Assembly (NCBI RefSeq): GCF_028475105.1
Contig: NZ_CP116936.1
Location: 6,261,501-6,325,500 of the forward strand
DNA length: 64,000 nt
Reading direction: 5' to 3'
From: Micromonospora sp. LH3U1
GTDB lineage: Bacteria > Actinomycetota > Actinomycetes > Mycobacteriales > Micromonosporaceae
Part shown: piece by piece, positions 1 through 7,866 of the stretch
Layout of the letters: each line of letters begins with the position of its first letter
Numbering within the stretch: position 1 is the stretch's first letter
Notes under the pieces: generated by a model
The model's input: the letters and a program-made list of their open reading frames with translations, nothing else
Database searches by the model: none
What the model was told of the DNA's origin: nothing
Program-made: the position numbers and the translations under genes

Positions 1-2
1 GC

Positions 3-446
3 GCGGGTGGCCTGCTGATCGACGGGACCAACCCGGACCCGGTCGCCGAAGAGCCGTGGGGCATTCCCGACGACGACGGCTGGACCACCGCCGGGCCGCC
101 CATCCCCAAGCAACCCACCGTGGCGCCAACCCCCACCAAACAGCCGATCACCCGCCCGACCTCGGGGCCGGCCCCGGTGACGGTGGTCTACGAGGTCACC
201 GGAACGGGCGTGGTCGACCTCGCGTACTACGACGCCGAGAGCGACCTCATGCACGTCGACGGCGCGAAGCTGCCCTGGCGCACCACCATCCGGACCAACG
301 GCAAGAGCCGGGTCATGGTGGAGGCCAGATGGGCCGACGATGAGGGTGAGAGACCACTCGACTGCACCGTCACGGTCACCGGCGTAGGCAAGCCAGTCGT
401 CGTCAAGACCCGGGGGTACTGGTCGACCCGTTGCACACCCGAGTGA
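3..446 (+). CDS. MmpS-like secreted/membrane protein, 3' part only
   Basis: The reading frame is open from the window edge and stops with TGA at 444-446, so only the last 147 residues are seen. A Thr/Pro-rich linker (TVAPTPTKQPITRPT) leads into a compact beta-rich domain starting VTVVYEVTGTG and ending YWSTRCTPE. The YEVTG.G pattern, the LPW motif and two cysteines resemble the extracytoplasmic domain of MmpS-type accessory proteins, which in mycobacteria partner RND transporters. The transmembrane anchor expected upstream is outside the window. The next gene begins 39 bases downstream on the same strand and looks unrelated. The family call is by pattern only; the protein could equally be another small actinobacterial membrane-anchored beta-sandwich protein. 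Confidence 0.55.
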   Translation, partial: AGGLLIDGTNPDPVAEEPWGIPDDDGWTTAGPPIPKQPTVAPTPTKQPITRPTSGPAPVTVVYEVTGTGVVDLAYYDAESDLMHVDGAKLPWRTTIRTNGKSRVMVEARWADDEGERPLDCTVTVTGVGKPVVVKTRGYWSTRCTPE

Positions 447-485
447 GGCTGGGGTTCGGCCGGGGGCACCCGTAGGCTGGCGCAG

Positions 486-1694
486 GTGACGACGAGCACC
501 GATGTCGACCCGCTGGTGGCCCGGATGCGGCCGTTCGGCACGACGATCTTCGCCGAGATGTCCGCCCTCGCCGTGCGCACCGGCGCGGTCAACCTCGGCC
601 AGGGCTTCCCCGACACCGACGGCCCACCGGAGATGCTGGCCGCCGCCGCCGAAGCGCTGCGCGGCGGGCAGAACCAGTACCCGCCCGGGCCGGGGATCCC
701 CGCTCTGCGCGCGGCGGTCGCCGCCCATCAGCAACGGTTCCACGACCTGGCGTACGACCCGGACGGCGAGATCGTGATCACCGCGGGCGCGACGGAGGCG
801 GTCGCGGCGAGCATCCTCGCCCTCTGCGAACCGGGCGACGAGGTGGTCTGCTTCGAGCCGTACTACGACTCGTACGCCGCCTCGATCGCGCTGGCCGGTG
901 CGGTCCGGCGGCCGGTGACCCTGCGCCCCACGGCCGACGGCCGGTACGCCTTCGACCCGGCGGCGCTACGCGCGGCGTTCGGTCCGCGCACCCGATTGGT
1001 GCTGCTCAACTCACCGCACAATCCGACCGGCAAGGTCTTCACTCCGGCCGAGCTGGCGCTGGTCGCCGAGTTGTGCCAGGAGCACGGCGCGTACGCGGTC
1101 ACCGACGAGGTGTACGAGCACCTGGTCTTCACCGACGCGGCGAACCCGCACGTGCCGCTGGCCACCCTGCCCGGGATGCGGGAGCGGACGCTGCGCATCT
1201 CGTCGGCCGGAAAGACGTTCTCCTGCACGGGTTGGAAGGTCGGCTGGGCGAGCGGCCCGGCGGCGCTCGTCTCGGCCGTGCTGCGGGTGAAGCAGTTCCT
1301 CACCTTCGTCAACGCGGCACCGCTGCAACCGGCGGTCGCGGTGGCGTTGGCCCTGCCGGACAGCTACTACACCGGCTTCCGGGACGGGCTCCAACAGCGG
1401 CGCGACCAGCTCGTCGGCGGCCTCACCGACGCCGGGTTCGAGGTGCTCAGCCCGGAGGGGACATACTTCGTGACCGCCGACGTCACCGCCCTCGGCGGCC
1501 GGGACGGGGTGGAGTTCTGCCGCTCCCTGCCGGAGCGCTGCGGCGTGGTGGCGGTGCCCACCCAGGTCTTCTACGACGACACCGACGCGGGCCGACGGCT
1601 GATCCGCTTCGCCTTCTGCAAGCGCCCCGAGGTGCTGACCGAGGCGGTCACCCGGCTGCGCAAACTCTCGACCGAAACTCCCGCGCCGATCTAG
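486..1694 (+). CDS. dapC: PLP-dependent class I/II aminotransferase, DapC-like
   Basis: This 402-residue enzyme has the fold-type I aminotransferase layout. The N-terminal MSALAVRTGAVNLGQGFPD block, SPHNPTG near residues 177-183, TDEVYEHLVF, and the PLP lysine K243 in SSAGKTFSCTGWK are all visible. The sequence closely follows the actinobacterial group that includes Mycobacterium Rv0858c, assigned as N-succinyldiaminopimelate aminotransferase of the lysine and peptidoglycan DAP pathway. Related enzymes act on methionine, kynurenine or glutamine, so the substrate is inferred. The start is GTG at 486, 39 bases after the previous stop. It converges on glmM, which ends 43 bases away. The enzyme is expected in the cytoplasm. 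Confidence 0.8.
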   Translation: MTTSTDVDPLVARMRPFGTTIFAEMSALAVRTGAVNLGQGFPDTDGPPEMLAAAAEALRGGQNQYPPGPGIPALRAAVAAHQQRFHDLAYDPDGEIVITAGATEAVAASILALCEPGDEVVCFEPYYDSYAASIALAGAVRRPVTLRPTADGRYAFDPAALRAAFGPRTRLVLLNSPHNPTGKVFTPAELALVAELCQEHGAYAVTDEVYEHLVFTDAANPHVPLATLPGMRERTLRISSAGKTFSCTGWKVGWASGPAALVSAVLRVKQFLTFVNAAPLQPAVAVALALPDSYYTGFRDGLQQRRDQLVGGLTDAGFEVLSPEGTYFVTADVTALGGRDGVEFCRSLPERCGVVAVPTQVFYDDTDAGRRLIRFAFCKRPEVLTEAVTRLRKLSTETPAPI

Positions 1695-1736
1695 GGAAAA
1701 CCGTCGCCATTGGAGATCCACTCACGACGTTCTGCC

Positions 1737-3179
1737 CTAGATCGACGGGGGCTGGGGGCTGGGGGCGGGCGGGGGCGGGGGCGGGCGGCGGGCGGGGTGG
1801 GGCGGGGTGGGGTGGGTGGGGCTAGGGGTTGTGGGGCTGGCGGTTTGGACTTGCTCGGCGATTCGCTCGGCTACCTCGCGGGCGGTCGCCTCGGTGGCCG
1901 CCTCGACCATTACGCGGACCAGCAGCTCGGTGCCCGACGGGCGCAGCAGCACCCGGCCGGTCTCGCCCAGTTCCGCCTCGGCCCGCTCGACCTCGGCGCG
2001 GACGGCGGGCGCGTTGGCGCCGACGGTCCGGTCACCGACGGGCACGTTGATGAGGACCTGGGGCAGCTTGGTGACCACGGACGCCAGCTCGGCGAGGGTC
2101 TGGCCGGTGGCCGCCATCCGCGCCATCAGGTGCAGGCCGGTGAGCACGCCGTCGCCGGTGGTGGCGTGTGCGGGCATGACGATGTGGCCGCTCTGCTCAC
2201 CGCCGAGCGCCAGCCCGGAGGCGCGCAGCTCCTCCAGCACGTACCGGTCGCCGACCTTGGTCTCGATCAGCCGGATGCCCTGCGCGGACATGGCCAACCG
2301 CAGCCCGAGGTTGCTCATCACGGTGGCCACCAGGGTGTCCTGGGTGAGCGTGCCGGCATCCCGCATGGCCAGCGCGAGGATCGCCATCACCTGGTCGCCG
2401 TCGACCTCGTCGCCGTCGGCGGTGACCGCCAGGCAGCGGTCGGCGTCGCCGTCGTGGGCGATGCCCAGGTGGGCGCCGTGCTCGACCACGGCGGCCCGCA
2501 GCGCCTCGATGTGGTTGGAGCCGCAGTCGTCGTTGATGTTCAGCCCGTTGGGCTCCGCGTGGATCGCGATGACCTCCGCGCCGGCTTCCCGGTAGGCGAC
2601 CGGGGCGACCTCGGCGGCGGCACCGTTGGCGCAGTCGACCACGACCTTGATCCCGTCGAGCCGATGCGGCACCGTGCCGACCAGGTGCTGGACGTAGTGG
2701 TCCGCGCCATCGAGCAGGTCGTGCACGCGGCCGACGCCGGCGCCGATCGGCCGGTCCCAGGCGGTGGTGGCGTTCGTCTCGACGGCCGCCTCGATCTTCA
2801 GCTCGATCTCGTCGGGCAACTTGTGGCCGCCGGCGGCGAAGAGCTTGATGCCGTTGTCCGGCATCGGGTTGTGTGACGCGGAGAGCATCACCCCGAGGTC
2901 GGCCTTGGCCTCGGCGGTGAGGAACGCCACCGCGGGGGTGGGCAGCACGCCGACCCGGACCACGTTGGCGCCGGCGCTGGTCAGCCCGGCAACCACTGCG
3001 GCCTCCAACATCTCCCCGCTGGCGCGGGTGTCCCGGCCGACCACCGCGAGCGGCGGATGGCTGCGGTCCGTCTCGGCGAGTGTGTGCGCGGCGGCCACGG
3101 CCAGCGCAAGTGCCAACTCGGGGGTGAGATCCGCGTTTGCCCGCCCGCGTACGCCGTCCGTGCCGAACAACCGACCCAT
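1737..3179 (-). CDS. glmM: Phosphoglucosamine mutase GlmM with extended C-terminus
   Basis: GlmM interconverts glucosamine-6-phosphate and glucosamine-1-phosphate on the way to UDP-GlcNAc. The start MGRLFGTDGVRG is the family N-terminus; an in-frame Met 57 bases further upstream was not chosen. The phosphoserine loop LSASHNP places the catalytic serine at S102. The metal loop DGDADR and the C-terminal phosphate-binding RPSGTE are present. At 480 residues it is about 30 longer than usual. After RIAEQVQ the protein runs into a Ser/Thr/Pro tail (PTHPTPPHP, then PPPPPP) encoded by a C-rich run that looks like expanded low-complexity DNA. It lies downstream of rpsI, the common actinobacterial order rplM-rpsI-glmM, and a hairpin separates it from rpsI. 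Confidence 0.95.
   Translation of the reverse strand: MGRLFGTDGVRGRANADLTPELALALAVAAAHTLAETDRSHPPLAVVGRDTRASGEMLEAAVVAGLTSAGANVVRVGVLPTPAVAFLTAEAKADLGVMLSASHNPMPDNGIKLFAAGGHKLPDEIELKIEAAVETNATTAWDRPIGAGVGRVHDLLDGADHYVQHLVGTVPHRLDGIKVVVDCANGAAAEVAPVAYREAGAEVIAIHAEPNGLNINDDCGSNHIEALRAAVVEHGAHLGIAHDGDADRCLAVTADGDEVDGDQVMAILALAMRDAGTLTQDTLVATVMSNLGLRLAMSAQGIRLIETKVGDRYVLEELRASGLALGGEQSGHIVMPAHATTGDGVLTGLHLMARMAATGQTLAELASVVTKLPQVLINVPVGDRTVGANAPAVRAEVERAEAELGETGRVLLRPSGTELLVRVMVEAATEATAREVAERIAEQVQTASPTTPSPTHPTPPHPARRPPPPPPAPSPQPPSI
1746..1829 (+). repeat. G-rich low-complexity tract, G-quadruplex-prone
   Basis: The plus strand carries about ten runs of three to five G separated by one to three bases, including gggggctgggggctggggg. 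It fits the intramolecular G-quadruplex pattern (four or more G3+ runs with short loops) several times over. It lies inside the 3' end of glmM, so the glmM mRNA is C-rich here and encodes the proline tail. Whether it folds or was expanded by slippage cannot be told from sequence alone. Confidence 0.7.
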
Positions 3180-3223
3180 ACCCGCCAACCTCCGTTGCGC
3201 ACTGCCGATGTGGAGAAAGCGAA

Positions 3224-3266
3224 ACGGCCGACCCACCTCCCCGTAGCGGGGAGGCGGACCGGCCGT
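3224..3266 (-). terminator. Hairpin after rpsI, before glmM
   Basis: An 8-bp inner stem (cctccccg/cggggagg) with a 3-nt loop sits inside a 7-bp outer stem (acggccg/cggccgt). It lies 30 bases past the rpsI stop and about 45 bases ahead of the glmM start. There is no U-tract, as is usual for actinobacterial terminators, so it may terminate fully or attenuate read-through into glmM. Confidence 0.6.
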
Positions 3267-3295
3267 CCGTCAGAAGTACAACGCGCTGGTGAAGA

Positions 3296-3769
3296 TCAGC
3301 GCTTCGAGTACTGGGGAGCCTTACGGGCCTTCTTGAGGCCGTACTTCTTGCTCTCCTTGACCCGGGCGTCCCGGGTCAGGAAGCCGGCCTTCTTCAGGGC
3401 CGGGCGGTCGTCCGGATCGTTGATGATCAGCGCACGGGCGATGCCCAGCCGGAGCGCACCGGCCTGGCCGGTGGTGCCGCCGCCACGCAGGTTGGCGATG
3501 ACGTCGAACTGCTCGGGCTTCTCGGCGGTGACCAGCGGGTCCTTGATGAGCTGCTGGTGCACCTTGCTCGGGAAGTACGCCTCGAGGTCCTGGCCGTTGC
3601 AGGTGATCTTGCCGGTGCCCGGGACGATACGGACCCGGACGATGGCCTCCTTGCGGCGGCCCACGGTCTGGATCGGCCGGTCACCACGAGGCGCGCGGGC
3701 GACGGGCGCCGGTGCCTCGGTGGCCTCGGGAACTTCCGGGGCAACCTCGGTCTCGGTGATGTCGGTCAT
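3296..3769 (-). CDS. rpsI: 30S ribosomal protein S9
   Basis: This is small-subunit protein S9, whose C-terminal tail reaches the ribosomal P site. The core starts at RPIQTVGRRKEAIVRVRI and ends in the diagnostic PQYSKR tail. The start MTDITETEV is preceded by gaaggaag at good spacing; an upstream Met in the same frame lacks this. The first 35 or so residues are acidic and Pro/Ala-rich, an extension common in actinobacterial S9. It lies 20 bases after rplM and is transcribed with it. Confidence 0.95.
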   Translation of the reverse strand: MTDITETEVAPEVPEATEAPAPVARAPRGDRPIQTVGRRKEAIVRVRIVPGTGKITCNGQDLEAYFPSKVHQQLIKDPLVTAEKPEQFDVIANLRGGGTTGQAGALRLGIARALIINDPDDRPALKKAGFLTRDARVKESKKYGLKKARKAPQYSKR

Positions 3770-3789
3770 GCTGCTTCCTTCGCCCGCGC

Positions 3790-4233
3790 TCACTGCGCGA
3801 TCTGCTTGATCTCGAACGGCACCGGCTGCTGCGCGAGGTGCGGGTGCTCGGCACCGGCGTAAACCTTCAGCTTCGTGATCAGCTGACGGCCGAGCTTGTT
3901 GTGCGGGAGCATCCCCTTCACGGCCAGCTCAATGGCCCGCTCGGGGCGCTTGGTCAGCAGCTCTTCGTAGCCGATCTGCTTCAGACCACCCGGGTAACCG
4001 GAGTGGCGGTAGGCGATCTTGGTCTGCCGCTTGTTGCCGGTCAGCGCAACCTTGCCCGCGTTCACGATGACGACAAAGTCGCCCGTGTCGACGTGCGGCG
4101 CGAAAGTCGGCTTGTGCTTACCACGCAGCAACGTGGCGGCGTGGGTGGCCAGGCGGCCCAGCACGACATCAGAGGCGTCGATGACGTGCCACTGACGCTC
4201 GATCTCACCCGGCTTTGGGCTGTACGTACGCAC
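3790..4233 (-). CDS. rplM: 50S ribosomal protein L13
   Basis: L13 is an early 23S rRNA-binding assembly protein. The GTG start at 4233 gives VRTYSPKPGEIERQWHVIDA, the conserved N-terminus, with aaggtag upstream. The longer frame adds 35 unrelated residues. The motifs DVVLGRLAT, GDFVVIVNA and VKGMLPHNKLGR are visible in this 147-residue protein. It heads the rplM-rpsI pair. A 125-base leader between the predicted promoter and the GTG could hold an autoregulatory structure, but none was recognised. Confidence 0.95.
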   Translation of the reverse strand: MRTYSPKPGEIERQWHVIDASDVVLGRLATHAATLLRGKHKPTFAPHVDTGDFVVIVNAGKVALTGNKRQTKIAYRHSGYPGGLKQIGYEELLTKRPERAIELAVKGMLPHNKLGRQLITKLKVYAGAEHPHLAQQPVPFEIKQIAQ

Positions 4234-4366
4234 AGGTCTACCTTGTCTCGTCGTCGGTCTGGGGTCGCGCGCCGAGGTGACCAGATCTTGCAGGCCGGAC
4301 CAGCGCGCACGAACGACCAAGCGTACCTGAAAGGGCACGCCTCTGGATGTCGTACAACAGCAGGCA

Positions 4367-4396
4367 ACGATACCCGGCGCCCCGTCCGCAGGTCAA
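4367..4396 (-). promoter_or_regulatory. Predicted vegetative promoter of rplM-rpsI
   Basis: Reading the minus strand, TTGACC (4391-4396) and TATCGT (4367-4372) are separated by 18 bases. This matches the principal actinobacterial sigma factor consensus (TTGACN, TANNNT). Transcription would start near 4360 and leave a leader of about 125 bases before rplM. Confidence 0.5.
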
Positions 4397-4442
4397 AACG
4401 GGGGTGCGGTCACGCGCGGCGACACGCCGACCGTGACCTACC

Positions 4443-5825
4443 TCACACGCCGGCGAGCCGATCGGCGCCCGGACGACGGTAGACGACCCACGTGATCACG
4501 AAACACAACGCGTACCAGCCGATGAAGGCCAGGTAGGCGGCGTCGGCGTTGCCGGAGCCGAGGAACGACTGGCGGAACGCGATGTTGACCAGCACCCCGC
4601 CGGAGGCGCCGATCGCACCCGCGATGCCGATCAACGCGCCGGTCATCCGCCGCGCCCAACGCGCGGCGGCCTCCGGGTCGCGGCGGCCGGCGGCCACCGC
4701 GTCCGCCGCCCGGAACCGGAAGATCGCCGGGATCATCTTGTAGGTGGAGCCGTTGCCGATGCCGGAGAAGACGAAGAGGGCGAGGAACCCGGCCAGGTAG
4801 AGCCCGAACGAGCGCTCCCGGGCCGCGAACAGCACGGCGCCCGCGCCGGCCGCCATCGCCACGAAGTTCCAGAAGGTCACCCGGGCCCCACCCAACCGGT
4901 CGGCGAGGTGCCCGCCCAGCGGCCGGATCAGCGAGCCGACCAACGGGCCGAGGAAGGTCAACCAGGCCGCGTCGACCGGGGTGGGGAACCGCTCGGCGAA
5001 CTGGAGCTGGAGCACCTGACCGAAGGCGAAACCGAACCCGATGAACGAGCCGAAGGTGCCGATGTAGAGCAGCGACATGACCCAGGTGTGCGGGTCGCGC
5101 GCCGCCTCGCGCAACGCGCCCGGCTCATTGCGCGCCCCGGGCACGGTGTCCAACCAGCGGGCCGCCGCCAGCGCGGCCAACACGATCAGCGGCAGGTAGA
5201 CCGCCGGCACCAACCGGGGGTACGCGGCACCGGCGGTGGCGAGGACCGCCAGCCCGACCAACTGCACCGCGGGTACGCCCAGGTTGCCGCCGCCGGCGTT
5301 GAGCCCGAGGGCCCGGCCCTTGAGCCGAGACGGGTAGAACAGGTTGATGTTCGCCATCGAGGAGGCGAAGTTGCCGCCACCGACCCCGGTGAGGCAGGCG
5401 AGCACCATCAGGGTGGAGTAGGACACCCCGGGTTCCAGCAGCACCGTCATCGGCACCGTGGGCACCAGCAGCAGCAGTGCGCTGATGATCGTCCAGCGTC
5501 GCCCGCCGAAGCGGGCCACCGCCAGGGTGTACGGCAGCCGCAACACCGCGCCAAGTGCGGCCGGCACGGCGGTGAGCAGGAACTTCCCGGCCGGATCGAT
5601 GCCGTACGCGGGGCCGAGGAAGAGCACGGTGACCGACCAGAGGCTCCACACCGAGAAGCCGACGTGCTCGGCGAAGATCGAGACCCAGAGGTTGCGCCGG
5701 GCGATCGGCGCGCCGGTTGCCTGCCAGAAGTCGGGGTCCTCGGGGCGCCAGTCGTCGAGCCGGCGCCCACGCCCGGTGGCGACTGGCGGCCCGGCGGTGA
5801 CTGCGGTGCTGGTGAGCGTGCTCAC
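4443..5825 (-). CDS. narK: Nitrate/nitrite transporter, NarK family MFS
   Basis: This 460-residue major facilitator with about 12 membrane segments follows a 45-residue cytoplasmic N-terminus. The nitrate signature GGGNFASSMANINLFYP (149-165) and the second glycine-rich motif GIGNGSTYKMIPAIF are the NarK/NasA hallmarks, and an Arg in TM2 (R96) sits where the substrate-binding arginine is expected. It should import nitrate and possibly export nitrite. The start is GTG at 5825 with aaggag seven bases upstream. It lies back-to-back across 2 kb with the nitrate reductase operon. A degenerate GlnR-like box lies 50-90 bases upstream of its start. Confidence 0.9.
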   Translation of the reverse strand: MSTLTSTAVTAGPPVATGRGRRLDDWRPEDPDFWQATGAPIARRNLWVSIFAEHVGFSVWSLWSVTVLFLGPAYGIDPAGKFLLTAVPAALGAVLRLPYTLAVARFGGRRWTIISALLLLVPTVPMTVLLEPGVSYSTLMVLACLTGVGGGNFASSMANINLFYPSRLKGRALGLNAGGGNLGVPAVQLVGLAVLATAGAAYPRLVPAVYLPLIVLAALAAARWLDTVPGARNEPGALREAARDPHTWVMSLLYIGTFGSFIGFGFAFGQVLQLQFAERFPTPVDAAWLTFLGPLVGSLIRPLGGHLADRLGGARVTFWNFVAMAAGAGAVLFAARERSFGLYLAGFLALFVFSGIGNGSTYKMIPAIFRFRAADAVAAGRRDPEAAARWARRMTGALIGIAGAIGASGGVLVNIAFRQSFLGSGNADAAYLAFIGWYALCFVITWVVYRRPGADRLAGV

Positions 5826-5874
5826 GGCGGCTCCTTCTCGTCGATGTGACGAGGAGAGACGCTAGGAATGCCGG

Positions 5875-5912
5875 GTTACCTCGCAGTGCCCGTCGCGGGT
5901 CGGCCGGGAAAC
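5875..5912 (+). promoter_or_regulatory. Possible degenerate GlnR box upstream of narK
   Basis: GTTAC at 5875-5879 and GAAAC at 5908-5912 sit in the outer positions of the GlnR layout (gTnAC-n6-GaAAC repeated at 22 bp). The two inner pentamers (gtgcc, gggtc) match poorly. The location upstream of narK fits nitrogen control, but the match is weak alone and is supported mainly by the much better site at 7867-7904. Confidence 0.35.
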
Positions 5913-5965
5913 GGGGATCGCACCACGGGCCGGCGGCGACAGTGAGCGCGCCACCCGGTCCGTGG

Positions 5966-6259
5966 TCAGAGTTGCTGGAGGATGCGCAGCGCGCGGCCGA
6001 CCCGGAGCATGGTGTCGGTGTCGGCGACGTCCACGCAGTCGGTGAACCACTTCTTCATCGGCGAGGAGATGCGGTCGGGCATCACCACGTACCGGCCCAT
6101 CGTCACGGCGAGCGGCGAGTCGCGCAGCAGCGACTCCTCGACCACCTCGACGACGATCACGATGGGCACGTCGGTGGAGTTGTAGACGTCTGAGCTGATC
6201 ACGAGCCCGAGGCGTTCCCGGGCACCCTCGATGCGCCAGACCTCTCCCCTACGCAGCAC
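5966..6259 (-). CDS. MazF/PemK-like endoribonuclease toxin
   Basis: This 97-residue protein has the MazF opening RRGEVWRIEG, then a hydrophobic strand GLVISSDVYN and a C-terminal helix TMLRVGRALRILQQL. MazF toxins cleave mRNA or tRNA at short sequences. The GTG start at 6259 overlaps the upstream antitoxin-like gene by 11 bases, so the pair is translationally coupled. The longer frame through the antitoxin gene gives Arg/Pro-rich nonsense and was not used. Activity and cleavage site cannot be told from sequence. Confidence 0.75.
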   Translation of the reverse strand: MLRRGEVWRIEGARERLGLVISSDVYNSTDVPIVIVVEVVEESLLRDSPLAVTMGRYVVMPDRISSPMKKWFTDCVDVADTDTMLRVGRALRILQQL

Positions 6260-6506
6260 GCGGCCGTCCGCCGGAGAGCAGGTCGTTGACCATGCCCACC
6301 TCGCGGGCGTCGGCGAGGGCGGCGGACTCCAGGTCCAGACCGGCACGGCCCACGGCGGCGGCGTGCGCGGTGAAGACCTCGCGCAGCGCCTTCTCCCGGG
6401 CGGCCTGGTCCATCCACGCGGAGAGCGACAGCCCCTCACGCTTGGCGAACCGCCGGGCCTCCTCGATCGTCTCGTCGGTGAACGACAGAGTCACCTTGGC
6501 AGTCAT
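6249..6506 (-). CDS. Antitoxin-like ribbon-helix-helix protein
   Basis: This 85-residue protein immediately precedes and overlaps the MazF-like gene. The N-terminus MTAKVTLSFTDETIEEARRFAKREG followed by SLSAWMDQAAREKALRE has the short strand, helix, turn, helix pattern of MetJ/Arc-type DNA-binding antitoxins. The C-terminal part (DLESAALADAREVGMVND) would be the toxin-neutralising segment. It probably represses its own promoter. It was assigned by size, pattern and coupling to the toxin rather than by a strict family motif. Confidence 0.65.
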   Translation of the reverse strand: MTAKVTLSFTDETIEEARRFAKREGLSLSAWMDQAAREKALREVFTAHAAAVGRAGLDLESAALADAREVGMVNDLLSGGRPRAA

Positions 6507-6595
6507 GCCGCTGAGACTACCCACAGGTATGACCGCCAGTCATCCACGCGCTCACCGGCTCGCCCACCGGCGTCGAAACGCGCATTCCGCCGGCT

Positions 6596-7291
6596 TCACC
6601 GGGCCCGACCGCCGAACACCGCGAAGCGCCACTCCTTGAAGTAGCAGTCGACGTCGACCAGGCCCGCCTCGGTGAGCCACCGGCACTGGTCGGCGACGGT
6701 CGCCGGCCGATCGTGGCGCATCCGCTCCCGGGAAGCCGCGATCTCGTCGGGGGACGCGCCCAGCTCGGTGATCCGCTCCAGCCACACCTCGTCGTAGCGC
6801 CGGTCCAACGCCGGAGTCGGGCCGGCAACCTGTTCGGCGTTGACGAACACCCCGCCGGGTGCCAGTGCGGCGGCGGCCCTCCGGTACAACTCCCGTTTGC
6901 CGGCGTCATCCAGGTGGTGGATCGCCAGGGCGCTGACCACCGCGTCGTACCGGCCGGGCGGCAACTCGTCGGCCAGGTCGGCCCGGACGGTCCGGTGCGG
7001 CACGGACCGGGCGTTCAACTGGTCGGTGGCGCGGGCGAGCATCGCCGGCGCTCCGTCCACCAGGGTCAGCCGGACTCCGGGCACCGCCGCGGAGAGCAGC
7101 AGCGAGAGCAGACCGGTGCCCGCGCCCAGATCCAACACCTCGGGGGTACGACCGGCCGCCAGCGCGGCGCGTAGCGGTGGCGTGGCCACCTGGACGGCCG
7201 CGCCGTAGAAGGCGTCGAAGCACGGCACCAGCCGCCTACGCGCCTCGTCGTACGTGCCGGCCACCGCGTCGAAGACGTCTGTCACGCTCAT
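6596..7291 (-). CDS. Class I SAM-dependent methyltransferase
   Basis: This 231-residue protein has the SAM-binding motif VLDLGAGTGLLSLLL, the acidic strand-2 end LTLVDGAP and the post-I to IV region DAVVSALAIHHL. It resembles the UbiE/trans-aconitate-type small-molecule methyltransferases (Methyltransf_25/12 groups). The start MSVTDVFDAVAGTYDEARR has gggagg just upstream; the longer frame adds 31 residues through the promoter region. A perfect TATAAT lies 34-39 bases upstream. The substrate is unknown and the neighbours give no clue. Confidence 0.75.
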   Translation of the reverse strand: MSVTDVFDAVAGTYDEARRRLVPCFDAFYGAAVQVATPPLRAALAAGRTPEVLDLGAGTGLLSLLLSAAVPGVRLTLVDGAPAMLARATDQLNARSVPHRTVRADLADELPPGRYDAVVSALAIHHLDDAGKRELYRRAAAALAPGGVFVNAEQVAGPTPALDRRYDEVWLERITELGASPDEIAASRERMRHDRPATVADQCRWLTEAGLVDVDCYFKEWRFAVFGGRAR

Positions 7292-7324
7292 CGCAGCCTC
7301 CCAAATATCGAGAAAGATTTCCCA

Positions 7325-7330
7325 CATTAT
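7325..7330 (-). promoter_or_regulatory. Predicted -10 box of the methyltransferase gene
   Basis: On the minus strand the hexamer is a perfect TATAAT, striking in DNA of this GC content, with an AT-richer stretch downstream. No good -35 was seen at 16-18 bases. The transcript would have a leader of roughly 25-30 bases. Confidence 0.45.
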
Positions 7331-7376
7331 AAGCGCTGCGCGTTGAAGGAGCCGGGAACCGTTCGTGCTGCGCTGG

Positions 7377-7493
7377 TTAGCCAACGGGGCGGATCGCCTT
7401 CGCCAGGTCTACGAAGCCGGCCCATGCCGCCGGTCCGAAGGTCAGCGTCCCGCCGGCGGACGCGTTCGCACCGGGGCCGCCCTTGACCTGCCC
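7377..7493 (-). pseudogene. Remnant of a DUF397-domain gene, C-terminal end only
   Basis: The minus strand encodes SAGGTLTFGPAAWAGFVDL followed by AKAIRPVG and a TAA stop. This resembles the C-terminal half of DUF397 proteins (pattern LxFxPAxWxxFVxxVKA), small actinobacterial proteins often paired with XRE regulators. Upstream the frame runs straight into the 49-bp palindrome at 7494-7542, and no start or N-terminal half follows. It looks like a decayed copy, perhaps cut by insertion of the palindrome. Assigned by pattern only. Confidence 0.45.
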
Positions 7494-7542
7494 AGATCTT
7501 GGACAGTTTCCGTTACGCGAGAACGGAAACTGTCCAAGATCT
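7494..7542. repeat. Perfect 21-bp inverted repeat with 7-base loop
   Basis: The left arm 7494-7514 begins agatcttggacag; the right arm 7522-7542 is its exact reverse complement; the loop is acgcgag. The stem is far longer than a normal terminator, has no T-tract and is AT-richer than its surroundings. It abuts the DUF397 remnant and lies 386 bases before the nitrate reductase gene. It may be a mobile palindromic repeat or a bidirectional terminator. Confidence 0.85.
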
Positions 7543-7866
7543 CCAGAGGCGAGCACTCACGGGGCGGCCCCGCCGCCGTCGCCGGGCGTGCCCTGGCCGC
7601 CAGGGACCGTCGTTCCGCCCTGGCGGGTGAACCGACTCAACCGCCCGCCCGGCGGCCCGTCGCCCAACCACCCGCACGCCCGTCAAGCGCGGTCCGGTGA
7701 GGGTCGGGTGACCCGCCACGCCCGGTTCCTGGGCTGGCTGTCCCTGACCCGCCAACCACACCGCGCCGTGCGCTGACCGACTCCGCTGGTCGCGGCTGGC
7801 GGACGGCAGGTCGACCGCGACCAGCCACCCGTCACGCCCGCTGTCCCTGTGCGGTGTGAGCCCCAC
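7543..7866. other. Intergenic stretch without a recognised gene
   Basis: Frames here give only Arg/Pro/Gly-rich translations typical of non-coding high-GC DNA. One 11-bp inverted repeat (7785-7795 with 7815-7825, gctggtcgcgg) is present and has no clear role. The segment ends at the GlnR-type operator of the nitrate operon. Confidence 0.6.
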
